A stretch of DNA of 64,000 bases from Thermomicrobium roseum DSM 5159 (GCF_000021685.1 NC_011961.1:620001-684000), one strand, 5' to 3'. Positions 54,282-62,422 are shown, counted from the first letter of the stretch. Numbers and translations are program-made. Notes: generated from the sequence alone by a model not told the origin.

Positions 54282-54555
54282 CGTCGTCACCTCCTTCCCG
54301 CGCAGGGTCGATCCTGTCTCGATATGAGCCGGATACCAGCGCGACCGGCTCGCCGAGCGTGCAGGCGGGCCAGCCTATGCCCCGCGATGTGAGCCGGTAT
54401 CGGCGAGTGCGGTCCCGCACGTTCCAGCAACAGCACCAGCGTCCGGGCACATCCTTCCGTCGAGCCGTGACCTCCTCCCGTCGGCATCCCGACCGTTCCT
54501 CGACGAGCGGCCAGCCGGTCTCGTAAAGCGGCTCCGCTCGGCTCGCACACGTCCG

Positions 54556-54858
54556 TCAGTGCGTGTTGCCAGAAGCATGCTTCGCACACTCGCGCCGGGC
54601 GTGCCCGAGCGCCCCGACGCGGTACGCGAGCCCCGCCACCGGCAAGCGCGTCGTGAGCGTCGCCTCTGCCCAGAGCGGTAAGCCGGCCCACAGCGTCTCT
54701 CCGCTGCGGAGACGGTCCCAGAGAAACCAACCGCCCCAGATGGCGATGATGCTCCAGTGCACGATGTCCCCGACCCGAAGGCGCCGGATGGCCATGAGCA
54801 CGTCGGTGACGATTGCAGCCAGAACGAGCGTCATGCCGAGCACGAACGCAGCGAGCAT
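54556..54858 (-). CDS. Three-helix membrane protein, cassette array member 4
   Basis: A 100-residue membrane protein: MLAAFVLGMTLVLAAIVTDV helix, basic loop AIRRLRVGD, a Trp-rich second helix (IVHWSIIAIWGGWFLWDRL), a polar segment and a third hydrophobic stretch. The middle part resembles member 2 (W-rich helix, then RxGxxxWxxLP). GAGAGGTG is before the ATG. It lies 62 bp after the Cys-rich peptide frame ending at 54921. Confidence 0.65.
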   Translation of the reverse strand: MLAAFVLGMTLVLAAIVTDVLMAIRRLRVGDIVHWSIIAIWGGWFLWDRLRSGETLWAGLPLWAEATLTTRLPVAGLAYRVGALGHARRECAKHASGNTH

Positions 54859-54920
54859 CGGACACCTCTCCGAACGAACGCGTCTCATCTGCAGGAGCCC
54901 AGCCGAGCGCCGCGCCTCCC

Positions 54921-55205
54921 TCACGGTCCCCACGGCGGATCTTGCCAACAACAGTTGCACCACCAGACGCAGGCGCGCATCGGGCAAGCCGGGCAGGCGC
55001 TGGCCAGGCAGGTCGTGCTTGCGAGGTTGCTGATGAGCGTGCACGAATTCCCACGCCGGCGAAGGCAACAGGCGTGTGCCTTACAGCGTAAGCCAGGTCG
55101 TCCGTTCGAGGTGCCGCCGCTCCACTGGGCAGGTCTCCCCAGCGTGCTCCTCGCTGCTTGTCTGGTGTCTGCCCCCTTTCTGGAGAGCTCATTCGATGAA
55201 GGCAC
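54921..55205 (-). CDS. Cys-rich peptide ending CNCCWQDPPWGP (array member 4)
   Basis: A frame of 94 codons whose last 45 residues hold 10 Cys and end VWWCNCCWQDPPWGP, nearly the same as the end of the peptide at 56367. Before that there are few Cys and no clear leader. The GTG start lacks a good ribosome site, so the true start is uncertain or the gene is degraded. GATAAT about 20 bp upstream could be a -10 box. Followed by a small membrane protein gene, as in the other cassettes. The shared C-terminal motif is the evidence that this frame is or was translated. Confidence 0.45.
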   Translation of the reverse strand: MPSSNELSRKGADTRQAARSTLGRPAQWSGGTSNGRPGLRCKAHACCLRRRGNSCTLISNLASTTCLASACPACPMRACVWWCNCCWQDPPWGP

Positions 55206-55235
55206 CTTCCGCCGCTCAACGGAACTTGACGAACA

Positions 55236-55583
55236 TTATCCCAGCCCAGAACGGGAACCGGTTGGAGGCTGCTCATCCAGCTTTCCTGCCAGTCGCTCCT
55301 TCCGCCGCTCCCACAGCATCGAGGCCAGTCCGAACCAGACGACCGCGATCACGAACCAGCTCGAGGACGAGGGGCCGTTGGCGCAGACGTCCTGCACGTG
55401 GCTGTGCATGCCGACGGCGAGACCACCGAGCAGCAGAGCGGTCAGGATGAGCCGGAACGGCCGCCACCGCAAGGTTTTCCAGCGACGGGGTAGGTCGAGA
55501 CCGATGAGGAACAACGCTATTGCGATGGGGCTCACGAAGAGGACGATCGCCAGCGTGCTCAGGACGTCGTCGAGGCTCTGCAT
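55236..55583 (-). CDS. Three-helix membrane protein, cassette array member 3
   Basis: A 115-residue membrane protein with helix 1 (STLAIVLFVSPIAIALFLIGL), basic loop PRRWKTLRWRPFR, helix 2, a polar loop with HSHVQDVCANG, helix 3 and a charged tail. The ATG has AGGGGG upstream and starts 10 bp after the stop of the Cys-rich remnant, the same spacing and leader as member 1. Confidence 0.68.
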   Translation of the reverse strand: MQSLDDVLSTLAIVLFVSPIAIALFLIGLDLPRRWKTLRWRPFRLILTALLLGGLAVGMHSHVQDVCANGPSSSSWFVIAVVWFGLASMLWERRKERLAGKLDEQPPTGSRSGLG

Positions 55584-55593
55584 ACCCGACCCC

Positions 55594-55830
55594 CTACTGC
55601 TTGAGATCCCATCGTAGGCCCTCTGGACAACACTCCGTGCACATGATGCAAGCCCAAAACAGACAGAAGGGGCATAAAAGCGCGATGCCGAGTAGGCATA
55701 TGGCACATCCGTAGCGGAGTCCGCACTGCACGCACGGTACGAAGCATCCGCGGCCGCAATACTCCGAGAGCTTGCCGAGGTTCACCCGGCAGCACCGCTG
55801 GCCGGGCTACCAGCCCGGCTGGCAACTCGC
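55594..55830 (-). pseudogene. Truncated Cys-rich precursor with in-frame TAG (array member 3)
   Basis: The protein-like sequence aligns with the C-terminal domain of the intact precursor at 57026. CQPGW-stop-PGQRCCRVNL corresponds to CPPGYWPCQRCCGVNL, and CGRGCFVPCVQC to CAGCWVPCLSC. It ends ACIMCTECCPEG, like ACRFCRTCCPES. A TAG (55807-55809) interrupts the frame where the intact copy has TGG or the next codon, and the N-terminal DCC and leader parts are gone. A GTG after the stop (55785) could still start a 63-residue peptide but has no ribosome site. Confidence 0.6.
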
Positions 55831-56018
55831 CGGACCGGACGTCCCCTCTGCTGCCTCGTCCCCCGGGTCATCCGGCGGACCCACCCAGCAGCCCGGTCGA
55901 CGGTCAGCAGCTTCTCGTCGCCGCAACTCGCACGAGTCCCGTCGCAGTCTAGGCAACCCACGCTCCCCGCTCGCCTCCCCCGCCCCGACCGGGACGAGCC
56001 AAGCCCTCGCCAGGTGAC

Positions 56019-56336
56019 CTAGGCCACCCCCGGCGCGCGGGAACGCTGTTCGAGCCGCCACCCCGCTGCCACCGCTACCACCACCGCTGCCAGCGCGAGC
56101 GCCCCGCGCACCCCGAGCGGACTCCCCGGCAACTCCGTATCCCAGACCGGCCCCTGCCGCATCCCGTGCCACCAGGCAACCGCGAGCAGCCATGTCACGA
56201 CGAGCTCGTACGCCCAGTCCAATTTCCGGAACTGCCGAAAGCGCCGCGCCACCCAGCGCACGTGAACCAGCGACAGGAGCCCGAGGCTACCGAAATAGCA
56301 GATGGCTGAGTAGATCGGGTACCACTGCTCCCACAT
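56019..56336 (-). CDS. Three-helix membrane protein, cassette array member 2
   Basis: A 105-residue membrane protein: N-terminal helix (YSAICYFGSLGLLSLVHV), basic loop RWVARRFRQFRK, a Trp-rich second helix (WAYELVVTWLLAVAWW), GMRQGPVWDTELPG, then a third Ala/Val helix and a basic tail. GGAGG lies ten bases before the ATG. It starts 30 bp after the Cys-rich peptide frame. Paralogous in layout to members 1, 3, 4 and 5. Confidence 0.66.
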   Translation of the reverse strand: MWEQWYPIYSAICYFGSLGLLSLVHVRWVARRFRQFRKLDWAYELVVTWLLAVAWWHGMRQGPVWDTELPGSPLGVRGALALAAVVVAVAAGWRLEQRSRAPGVA

Positions 56337-56366
56337 CGTCCCGATTCCTCCACTGCAACATTCCGC

Positions 56367-56660
56367 TCACGGCCCCCAGGGTGGATCGTTCCAACAACAA
56401 TTGCACCACCACACGCAGGACCGGAATACACAGCTGGCACACACGATGAGCAGACAAGAAGGACCACCGAGATTGCCGAAGCGGCAAGGCCGATCCAAAC
56501 ACCAGCCTCCCCGTACCGCTCCGCCAGGAGCGAAGTGAACGCAAGGGTAGCCCGCTCGAACGCGTCCGTCGCACCATCCGCCGCCGGTCGACTGCGGGGA
56601 CACCCTCAGCTCAGCCGATCCCACCCGCAGACCTAGGCAGTCTTCCCTGTGGCCAACCAC
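56367..56660 (-). CDS. Cys-rich peptide ending CNCCWNDPPWGP (array member 2)
   Basis: A frame of 97 codons. The last 46 residues have 9 Cys (CLLIVCASCVFRSCVWWCNCCWNDPPWGP at the end is highly similar to member 4, and the spacing is similar to member 1). The N-terminal half has scattered Cys and no recognised leader, and the GTG start is weak. The real start may be internal, or this may be a fragment. The conserved PPWGP end argues that the reading frame is meaningful. Confidence 0.45.
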   Translation of the reverse strand: MVGHREDCLGLRVGSAELRVSPQSTGGGWCDGRVRAGYPCVHFAPGGAVRGGWCLDRPCRFGNLGGPSCLLIVCASCVFRSCVWWCNCCWNDPPWGP

Positions 56661-56704
56661 TACTCAGACACAGCGTACCAACCGCTCGCCGACCCCGGCA
56701 ACGA

Positions 56705-57016
56705 TCAAGGACTTGCGTCTCTTTCCGAACCGCGTCGCCGACTCCGCATCCAGTTCACGAACATCCACAAGGGTGTTGCCAACATCACCGTCACGTACAA
56801 GCCCAAGCCCACCCAGTCGAGCCACCCTCGCAGCTGAAAAAGAGACCGCCCGAAGTCAAGCTTCCATCCGTACCATCCGATCCAATACAGCAACACGACC
56901 GAGGTGACCACAGCCCACCAAATCCGTCGCGCACGGACCATCTGCACGACGAGCATGCCCAGATAGACGAAGCAGACAACCCAGACGATGATCAAGAGGA
57001 GCGCGCCAAGCCCCAT
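56705..57016 (-). CDS. Three-helix membrane protein, cassette array member 1
   Basis: A 103-residue membrane protein: helix 1 (ALLLIIVWVVCFVYLGMLVV), basic loop RARR, Trp/Tyr-rich helix 2 (WWAVVTSVVLLYWIGWYGW), a short polar loop, helix 3 (VGLGLYVTVMLATPLWMFV) and an Arg-rich tail. AGGGGG ribosome site. It begins 9 bp after the stop of the intact DCC/Cys-rich precursor, so the two are translated together. Possible immunity protein or transporter for the peptide. Confidence 0.72.
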   Translation of the reverse strand: MGLGALLLIIVWVVCFVYLGMLVVQMVRARRIWWAVVTSVVLLYWIGWYGWKLDFGRSLFQLRGWLDWVGLGLYVTVMLATPLWMFVNWMRSRRRGSERDASP

Positions 57017-57025
57017 CGCAACCCC

Positions 57026-58045
57026 CTATGGCCCCCAAGGTGGTGACTCGGGACAGCAAGTCCGACAAAAGCGGCAAGCCTGGTACACCACATAGGGACA
57101 AAAGACGAACAGACAAATGAGACACGGGGTACACCCTTCAACAGTCCGGATAAACGCACAGGACAAGCAAGGGACCCAACAGCCCGCACATCTATTTTCG
57201 ATCTCGCGCAGATTAACACCGCAACATCGCTGGCAGGGCCAGTAACCCGGTGGGCAGCCGGCCAACCCGAAGTCACCCCCACCAGCGCCCGCCGGATACT
57301 GCACCACCCCACCCGCACTCACCGCCCGCAGCTCGGCGACCTCCCCTACCACGCGGTAGCGCAGCGCTTCAATTCGCCCTGCGTCGTCCCGGTACGCCAC
57401 CACCACCTCGTCGTCGGGCAGCACCCCCGCCAGGGCCCACAGCGTCCGCCCGTCGGCCAGCCGGTGCTCGGCTGCCTGCACCTCGGCCAGCTCTGCCGCA
57501 CCGAGTACTGCCCGAAGGTCAGGCCCGGCCACGAGCTCCGCCAGGAGTTTCTCCCCAGCTGCCGGATCGAGCAGGCTCGTCTTTATCGGCTCCACCGCCC
57601 ACCACGGGCGCTCTTCCCCCGCTCCCTGGGCATGCACCCCACCCGGCACCGCCAGCTTCCCGCTCACCAGAAGCCCGAGCGCGGCGCCGAGTCCAGCCAG
57701 CCGCCCGAGTACTCGCCGCCGCGTCAGCACCGGACCCGCTCCCGCTGGCGAAGCCAGGTCCCCTAGCTCCCTCGCCAGTGCCAGCCCCCGCCGCACCCCC
57801 AGCAGCCGTACGAGCTCGAGCACCAGCCGCCGCCCGGTCAGTGCCCGGACCGCTCCCTCCCCCTCCACCGCAAAGAGCACCGGCTCCCACGGCGCCCCGG
57901 CCCCCAAGAGCCGCTCCCGCCAGGCCGCCACCTCCGGGTCGCGCAGGCTCCGCGCCACCAGCCGCCCCGCCCCCAGCGCGACCACCCGCTCGGCGAGCGC
58001 CCGGCAACGCCCGCAAGCTCCGTCGTAGGCCAACACCCACTGCAT
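57026..58045 (-). CDS. DCC-domain precursor with Tat-like segment and 16-Cys C-terminal peptide (array member 1)
   Basis: A 339-residue four-part protein. (1) Residues 1-95: DCC/DUF393 thiol-redox domain with the defining YDGACGRC. (2) About 105-140: an internal RRRVLGRLAGLGAALGLLV segment ending VHAQG, like a twin-arginine signal or signal anchor. (3) About 140-260: a propeptide-like domain with no recognised family. (4) The last 80 residues: 16 Cys, mostly in CxxC and CC groups, ending CRTCCPESPPWGP. The layout (Tat-type leader, middle domain, C-terminal Cys-rich peptide) recalls the halocin C8 precursor, in which the middle part is the immunity protein; similarity is in plan only. AAGGAGGT before the ATG. 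A secreted disulfide-rich or metal-binding peptide is inferred. Confidence 0.8.
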   Translation of the reverse strand: MQWVLAYDGACGRCRALAERVVALGAGRLVARSLRDPEVAAWRERLLGAGAPWEPVLFAVEGEGAVRALTGRRLVLELVRLLGVRRGLALARELGDLASPAGAGPVLTRRRVLGRLAGLGAALGLLVSGKLAVPGGVHAQGAGEERPWWAVEPIKTSLLDPAAGEKLLAELVAGPDLRAVLGAAELAEVQAAEHRLADGRTLWALAGVLPDDEVVVAYRDDAGRIEALRYRVVGEVAELRAVSAGGVVQYPAGAGGGDFGLAGCPPGYWPCQRCCGVNLREIENRCAGCWVPCLSCAFIRTVEGCTPCLICLFVFCPYVVYQACRFCRTCCPESPPWGP

Positions 58046-58121
58046 GCGCAGACCTCCTTCGAGTGATACCGTGTCTATTGCCACTATCCCACCGGGTCGG
58101 GTGCTCTTTCCAGTCACCTTT

Positions 58122-58141
58122 GGATGACAGCGCTGTCATCC
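58122..58141. promoter_or_regulatory. Perfect 20-bp palindrome, likely operator
   Basis: Two exact 10-bp half-sites (GGATGACAGC and its complement, no spacer) lie 76 bp upstream of the precursor ATG and just beyond the end of the regulator gene. LuxR-type dimers bind such dyads, so the neighbouring regulator is the natural candidate. The same site was not found upstream of the other cassettes. Confidence 0.6.
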
Positions 58142-58169
58142 GGCCGAGCGCTCCCTCCACTCGGCTCGC

Positions 58170-58805
58170 TCAGGGGGCCAGCAAGCCACGCTGGCGAGCT
58201 GCCGCGACCACCGCGCCCCGCCCAGGCGTGACCCCGAGCTTGTGAGCCAGCCGCCGCACCCGCGCCTTGACGGTCGCCGGTGCCACGCCCAGCCGCCCGG
58301 CGATCGCTGCATAGGTGAGATCCCACTCGGCCAGGAGCGGCAGGAGCCGCTCCTCTGCCGGACTCAGCCTCGGACGACCTACTCGCTCGCGCCACAGCGC
58401 AGCCAGCTGGGCTGCCGCTCTCGGCCCGGCGAGCAGGAGCGGGCTCTGCGTGAGGAGCGCGATCACCGCGGGCAGCAGTGCCCGGTCCAGGTCGTCCCAA
58501 GTGAGGACTCCCCGGAGCGGCAACCCGGAGTTCAGGAGCGTCGCGACGAGCTGGACAGGGAGTGCGCGCGCCAGAAGCACGCTCGGAGCCCGCTGCACTA
58601 GCTCTCCGAGCGCCGGGTCGAGCGGTTCGCGCAAGAGACCGGCCCCGAGGACGACGAGGTCGGGGCGCCAGGTCACAGCGAGCTGGGCGGCGGTGGCAAG
58701 ATCAGCGGCCAGCTGGACGGCTGTGATTCCCGAGCAACCGGCCAGCTGGGCAGCCAGCTCCTGCCAGCCGAGCGCGTCGTCCCGGACAAGCAGGGTGCGC
58801 ACCAT
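58170..58805 (-). CDS. LuxR/NarL-type regulator with degenerate receiver domain
   Basis: A 211-residue regulator. The C-terminal helix-turn-helix (about 145-205) has the LSPAEERLLPLLAEWDLTYAAIAGRLGVAPATVKARVRRLAHKLGV pattern. The N-terminal part folds like a receiver, but the usual phospho-Asp position (PDLVVLGAGL) is Gly, so it is probably not controlled by phosphorylation. The ATG has AAGGGA upstream. It precedes the Cys-rich array on the same strand and a perfect palindrome lies between, which suggests it governs the array, perhaps by quorum or stress sensing. Confidence 0.82.
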   Translation of the reverse strand: MVRTLLVRDDALGWQELAAQLAGCSGITAVQLAADLATAAQLAVTWRPDLVVLGAGLLREPLDPALGELVQRAPSVLLARALPVQLVATLLNSGLPLRGVLTWDDLDRALLPAVIALLTQSPLLLAGPRAAAQLAALWRERVGRPRLSPAEERLLPLLAEWDLTYAAIAGRLGVAPATVKARVRRLAHKLGVTPGRGAVVAAARQRGLLAP

Positions 58806-58841
58806 CGCCAGTCCCTTCGAGAGAGTCGGTCGGTTGTCCGA

Positions 58842-58871
58842 ACGATACCACCCGCTCTGCCGTTCCGGCAA
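58842..58871 (-). promoter_or_regulatory. Candidate promoter of the LuxR-type regulator
   Basis: On the minus strand TTGCCG (58866-58871) and TATCGT (58842-58847) are 18 bases apart, 37 bp before the ATG. Confidence 0.4.
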
Positions 58872-59024
58872 GTGAGGGAGGACAGCATCCGACCGCTCTC
58901 GCCGACTGCCGGCCTGCACGGAGCGATCCACGACAGCACAGGGTGGGCGACGTGGGTCACTCCTCGTCGCTTGCGTGGAGTTTCCGAGTCGGCTCCCTGG
59001 TGGGAACGACGGGACGCTCGTCCC

Positions 59025-60299
59025 TCAGTCGCGCCCGGACTCGAGGACAGCTCGTCGCTCGGCTCGCTCGAGTGGCGAAAGCGTCCGCGCGACCCACGCG
59101 ACCGTCACCGCCAGCGCAAGACCGATCACGAGGAAAGGTGCGTGAAGCCCGAGCGCGGCCGCGAGCGCTGTTCCCACTAACGGACCGACGAAGGCTCCCA
59201 GCGATGATGCCGTTGTCGTGAACCCGTAAATGGTCCCGCGCCGCCCTTCGGGCGTAAGCCGCGCGACCAGGGCGTTCGCGGTCGGCAGTATGCCGCCGGA
59301 GGCGATGCCGAAGAGCGCCTGCAACACGATGACCTGCCACACCTGAGTCGTCAGCCCCAGCGGGAGGAAGGTGGCGGCCGCCAGCGCGCCGCTGGCGATC
59401 AGCAACGGTCGCTGGCCGATCCGGTCGCTCAGTCGGCCCAGTCCGACCGATGCGACCGCGCTGGTCATCCCGCTCACCCCCATCGCCAGCCCGGCGAGGG
59501 AATTGACCGCCGAGGAACCGCGTGCCAGCTGCGCGACGAGGAGCGGGACGATCGGCTGCAGCGCCATGCTAGCTGCCCGCAAGGCGAACAGGCTGACCAC
59601 GATTCCGAGCAGCGCCGGCGCCAGCAACAGCTGCCAGGTCTCGCCACCTGTCTCACCGTGGCCGGCTCGTCGCGGCGGCGGCTCGAAACGCTCTTCGACC
59701 AGGAACGCGACGAGCAGCGCCGAGACGAGGAGGAGACTCCCAGCCAAAACGAACGTCGCCCGGTAGCCGATCTGGTCCGCCAGTACCCCGCCGATCAGCG
59801 GGCCCACGGCCGAACCCGAGAAGACTGCCATCTGCATGAGACCCAGCCCGAAGCCGAGCCGCTCCCTGGGAACGGTCGAGGCAGCCAGCGTCGTCGACGC
59901 AGTGACTGTGCCGGTGAACCCGCCCTCGACGAGCCGCAGGACGAAGAGCTGCCAGGGGCTGGTGGCCAGCGCCATCAGACCGATCGTGAGCGAGCCGGCG
60001 ACCATCGCGCGCAGCACCATCAACTTGCGCCCGTAGCGGTCGGCCAGAGCGCCCCACAGCGGCGCGGTGATCGCCATGACCGCGGCTCCGCCAGCGTTGA
60101 TCGCTCCGGCCCAGAGGACCTGCGTTTCGAGGTTCCTCGCGCCGAGTTCGGCGACGAAGAACGGCAAGAAGGGCGTCCGGAGGCTGAACCCGATGATCGT
60201 CAGCGTTTGGGCGAGCCAGAGTGCGCCGAGTGTTCGCTGCCAGTTCGGAGCGCTGCCCAGTGCAGCACCAGCTACTGGCGCCTTCGCGCCTGGTCGCAC
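59025..60299 (-). CDS. MFS transporter (drug efflux type)
   Basis: A 424-residue major facilitator with 12 predicted helices. It has the MFS loop motif GALADRYGRKLMVL between helices 2 and 3 and its repeat GRLSDRIGQRPLL in the second half. LEGGFTGTV-like and GSAVGPLIGG (motif C of exporters) point to drug/proton antiport. GTG start; the ribosome site is modest. It sits upstream of the array regulator on the same strand, with a 219-bp gap, so it probably belongs to a separate transcript. Confidence 0.9.
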   Translation of the reverse strand: MRPGAKAPVAGAALGSAPNWQRTLGALWLAQTLTIIGFSLRTPFLPFFVAELGARNLETQVLWAGAINAGGAAVMAITAPLWGALADRYGRKLMVLRAMVAGSLTIGLMALATSPWQLFVLRLVEGGFTGTVTASTTLAASTVPRERLGFGLGLMQMAVFSGSAVGPLIGGVLADQIGYRATFVLAGSLLLVSALLVAFLVEERFEPPPRRAGHGETGGETWQLLLAPALLGIVVSLFALRAASMALQPIVPLLVAQLARGSSAVNSLAGLAMGVSGMTSAVASVGLGRLSDRIGQRPLLIASGALAAATFLPLGLTTQVWQVIVLQALFGIASGGILPTANALVARLTPEGRRGTIYGFTTTASSLGAFVGPLVGTALAAALGLHAPFLVIGLALAVTVAWVARTLSPLERAERRAVLESGRD

Positions 60300-60370
60300 T
60301 GTCCCCGTACTCCCCTCCGCCGACCCGACAGACTCTCTGCCAGGTCGGCCAGGGGACAGTCTACGCCGCT

Positions 60371-62422
60371 TCAGCCGCGTCCGCTACCGTCCACCGGGGC
60401 CATCGCCGCAGGGTCACTGGCTGGCGGCTGGTCCGGTAGTGCGCCGTACCGCCAGCGGTAGTAGTGCTGCCCCACGTTGCCGAGCTCCACGCGCCAGCCA
60501 GGAAGGTTCTCCGGCGTATACGTCAGGCAACGACGCTCGAAGCACTGGACCAGCACGTCCCGTACCACTCCGCCCACCGTGACCCGTGCCCAGTACGCTT
60601 CCGTGATCGGGAAGCCGGTGATCGCAAACGGCGGCCAAAACAGGTCAGCCGTCTCGAAACGGCCGCCGGTATAGACGACATCCCGCCCCTGCAAGAACTC
60701 CCAGAAGACCGAAGCGACGCGATGGCCTGTTTCCGGCACGAGCGGTCCGGCCCGTACGCCGTAGCCAGCGAGACGCTGCTCGTTCCCGACTCGGCCGCTC
60801 CGATCGATCGTCTGCGTGATCAGCTCTCCTTCTTCGAGCGGTGGCAGAGCCAGCACGGCAGCGAGCGTCGCGTATGTCGGACCGAGCCGATCGTCCGGAT
60901 CACCAGCGACCGGGATGCTGGCTGGCGAACGTGGGACGAACCGCCTGTCTCCCACTTGTTCCATGCCGCTGATCAGTTCGCGGGCGAGCAACCCCGAGGT
61001 CACTGCCCACGGATCCTCGGGAGAACGATCGGGGTCGGTGAGTTCCAGGCGCGCCTTGTCGAAATAGGCCACCGCGCGCGTTCCGGCGCGCGTCTCCGCA
61101 TACGGCTCGCGGCCGACCGCGAAGGCGCTGGGGCCCCACACCCACGAGCGGGTCGCCTGTCCGGCTGCCACCGGGAGATCAGCCCGCTGCCACGTCTGGG
61201 CGAAGCGCCGCAGCACTGCGCGCTCGACCGCACCCCTGGCCGAGAGGAGTCCGCTGCCAGCCCCTGGCTGGCCCGGCGGATCCAGCGGGGACGCCGTCTC
61301 GCGCAGAGTCTGCCGCACCCACTCCACGCTGCTGTCCGGCGCGATGGAACGAACCAGCGCTGCTGCCGCGCTCACCATCGGCGCCGCGAAGGAGGTACCC
61401 GTCCGCCGGTCCCATCCGGGCTCTTGCCCGTCCCAGCTCGTCGTCAGCACGTTCTCGGCTGGTGCGACCAGGTCGACCCGCGTTAGCCGCGAGGTAAAGC
61501 TGGCCAAGCGCTTGCCATCGGCCGTCGCACCGCCCACCGCGACCACCTCAGGATAACTGGCCGGGAAGGTCACACTGTCGGGCGTGTTGCCTGCCGCCGC
61601 GACGACCACGATGCCTCGCGCGTACGCTTGCTCGATCGCGCGTTCCAGCGCACCGCTCGGCGTATCCGCCCCCAGGCTCAAGTTGATCACCTGCACGCCG
61701 CGCTCGATCGCTCCGTAGACCGCTTCCGCGATCAAGAGCGAACTCGCACCGATCTGATCGCCGACCTTGAGCGGCACGATCTTGACACCCGGTGCACCGC
61801 CCACCATTCCGCGCCCATCAGCCGCAGCCGCGATGACTCCCGCCACCGCCGTCCCATGCCCGACCTCGTCGTCCGGATCAGGATCGCGTCGTAGGTAGTC
61901 GTATCCCGGCAGCAGCTTTCCTGCCAGATCCGGATGACGCGCTGCCACCCCGGAATCGATCACCGCGACAGACACCTCCGCCCGGCCGATCGTGTCGTCC
62001 CAGGCCGTCGGAAAGCCGGCCACCGTCAACCACTCTTGCTGGGCGACCAGCGGATCGGCTGGTGTCCACTGGTAGAACAGGCGCACCGCCGGCTCCAGCC
62101 CAGTGACTCCCGGCCGTCCCATCAGACGCACGATCCAATCGGCAGCAGTCGCCGGCTGATCGAAGCGGAGCCGCCACCACTGCCCATCCGGATCGATCGG
62201 TTCCAGTCGAGCGGGGAGATCAGCTAGGCAGAGAGGCTCCGGGTGAGGCTGACGAGCGATAGAGCAGGTTGCGCGTTCGACCGCCACCGCCCATTCCACC
62301 GCCTCCGCAAGTGTCGTCTCGTGCGCCTGCGCCCCGTCCAGCGAGCGCGGCGACCCGCCCAGGAGCAGAACCGGGATCAGGAGCCAGGCGAGCAGCCGGG
62401 ACCGGATCGGCGTCCACCGCAT
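60371..62422 (-). CDS. Secreted subtilisin-family (S8) protease with C-terminal surface domain
   Basis: A 683-residue serine protease. It has a signal peptide, then a prodomain-like region to about 120, then the S8 domain with catalytic D156 (VIDSG), H189 (GHGT) and S344 (GTSFAAPM), plus the oxyanion Asn in AAAGNTP. From about 430 a second region ends QCFERRCLTYTPENLPGWRVELGNVGQHYYRWRYG, a module I associate with secreted Chloroflexota proteins. The ATG at 62422 was chosen; GTGs at 62428 and 62431 are equally possible. It probably digests external protein. Confidence 0.92.
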   Translation of the reverse strand: MRWTPIRSRLLAWLLIPVLLLGGSPRSLDGAQAHETTLAEAVEWAVAVERATCSIARQPHPEPLCLADLPARLEPIDPDGQWWRLRFDQPATAADWIVRLMGRPGVTGLEPAVRLFYQWTPADPLVAQQEWLTVAGFPTAWDDTIGRAEVSVAVIDSGVAARHPDLAGKLLPGYDYLRRDPDPDDEVGHGTAVAGVIAAAADGRGMVGGAPGVKIVPLKVGDQIGASSLLIAEAVYGAIERGVQVINLSLGADTPSGALERAIEQAYARGIVVVAAAGNTPDSVTFPASYPEVVAVGGATADGKRLASFTSRLTRVDLVAPAENVLTTSWDGQEPGWDRRTGTSFAAPMVSAAAALVRSIAPDSSVEWVRQTLRETASPLDPPGQPGAGSGLLSARGAVERAVLRRFAQTWQRADLPVAAGQATRSWVWGPSAFAVGREPYAETRAGTRAVAYFDKARLELTDPDRSPEDPWAVTSGLLARELISGMEQVGDRRFVPRSPASIPVAGDPDDRLGPTYATLAAVLALPPLEEGELITQTIDRSGRVGNEQRLAGYGVRAGPLVPETGHRVASVFWEFLQGRDVVYTGGRFETADLFWPPFAITGFPITEAYWARVTVGGVVRDVLVQCFERRCLTYTPENLPGWRVELGNVGQHYYRWRYGALPDQPPASDPAAMAPVDGSGRG

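Noticed and set aside
54401..54440. Fifth Cys-rich peptide (WCCCWN)
   Set aside because: Only about six residues resemble the motif, one codon is missing and no PPWGP end or upstream Cys exists; kept only as a hint in the array description.
55807..55809. TAG as a recoded (pyrrolysine-like) codon in the Cys-rich remnant
   Set aside because: The N-terminal precursor part is missing as well, so gene decay explains the stop more simply.
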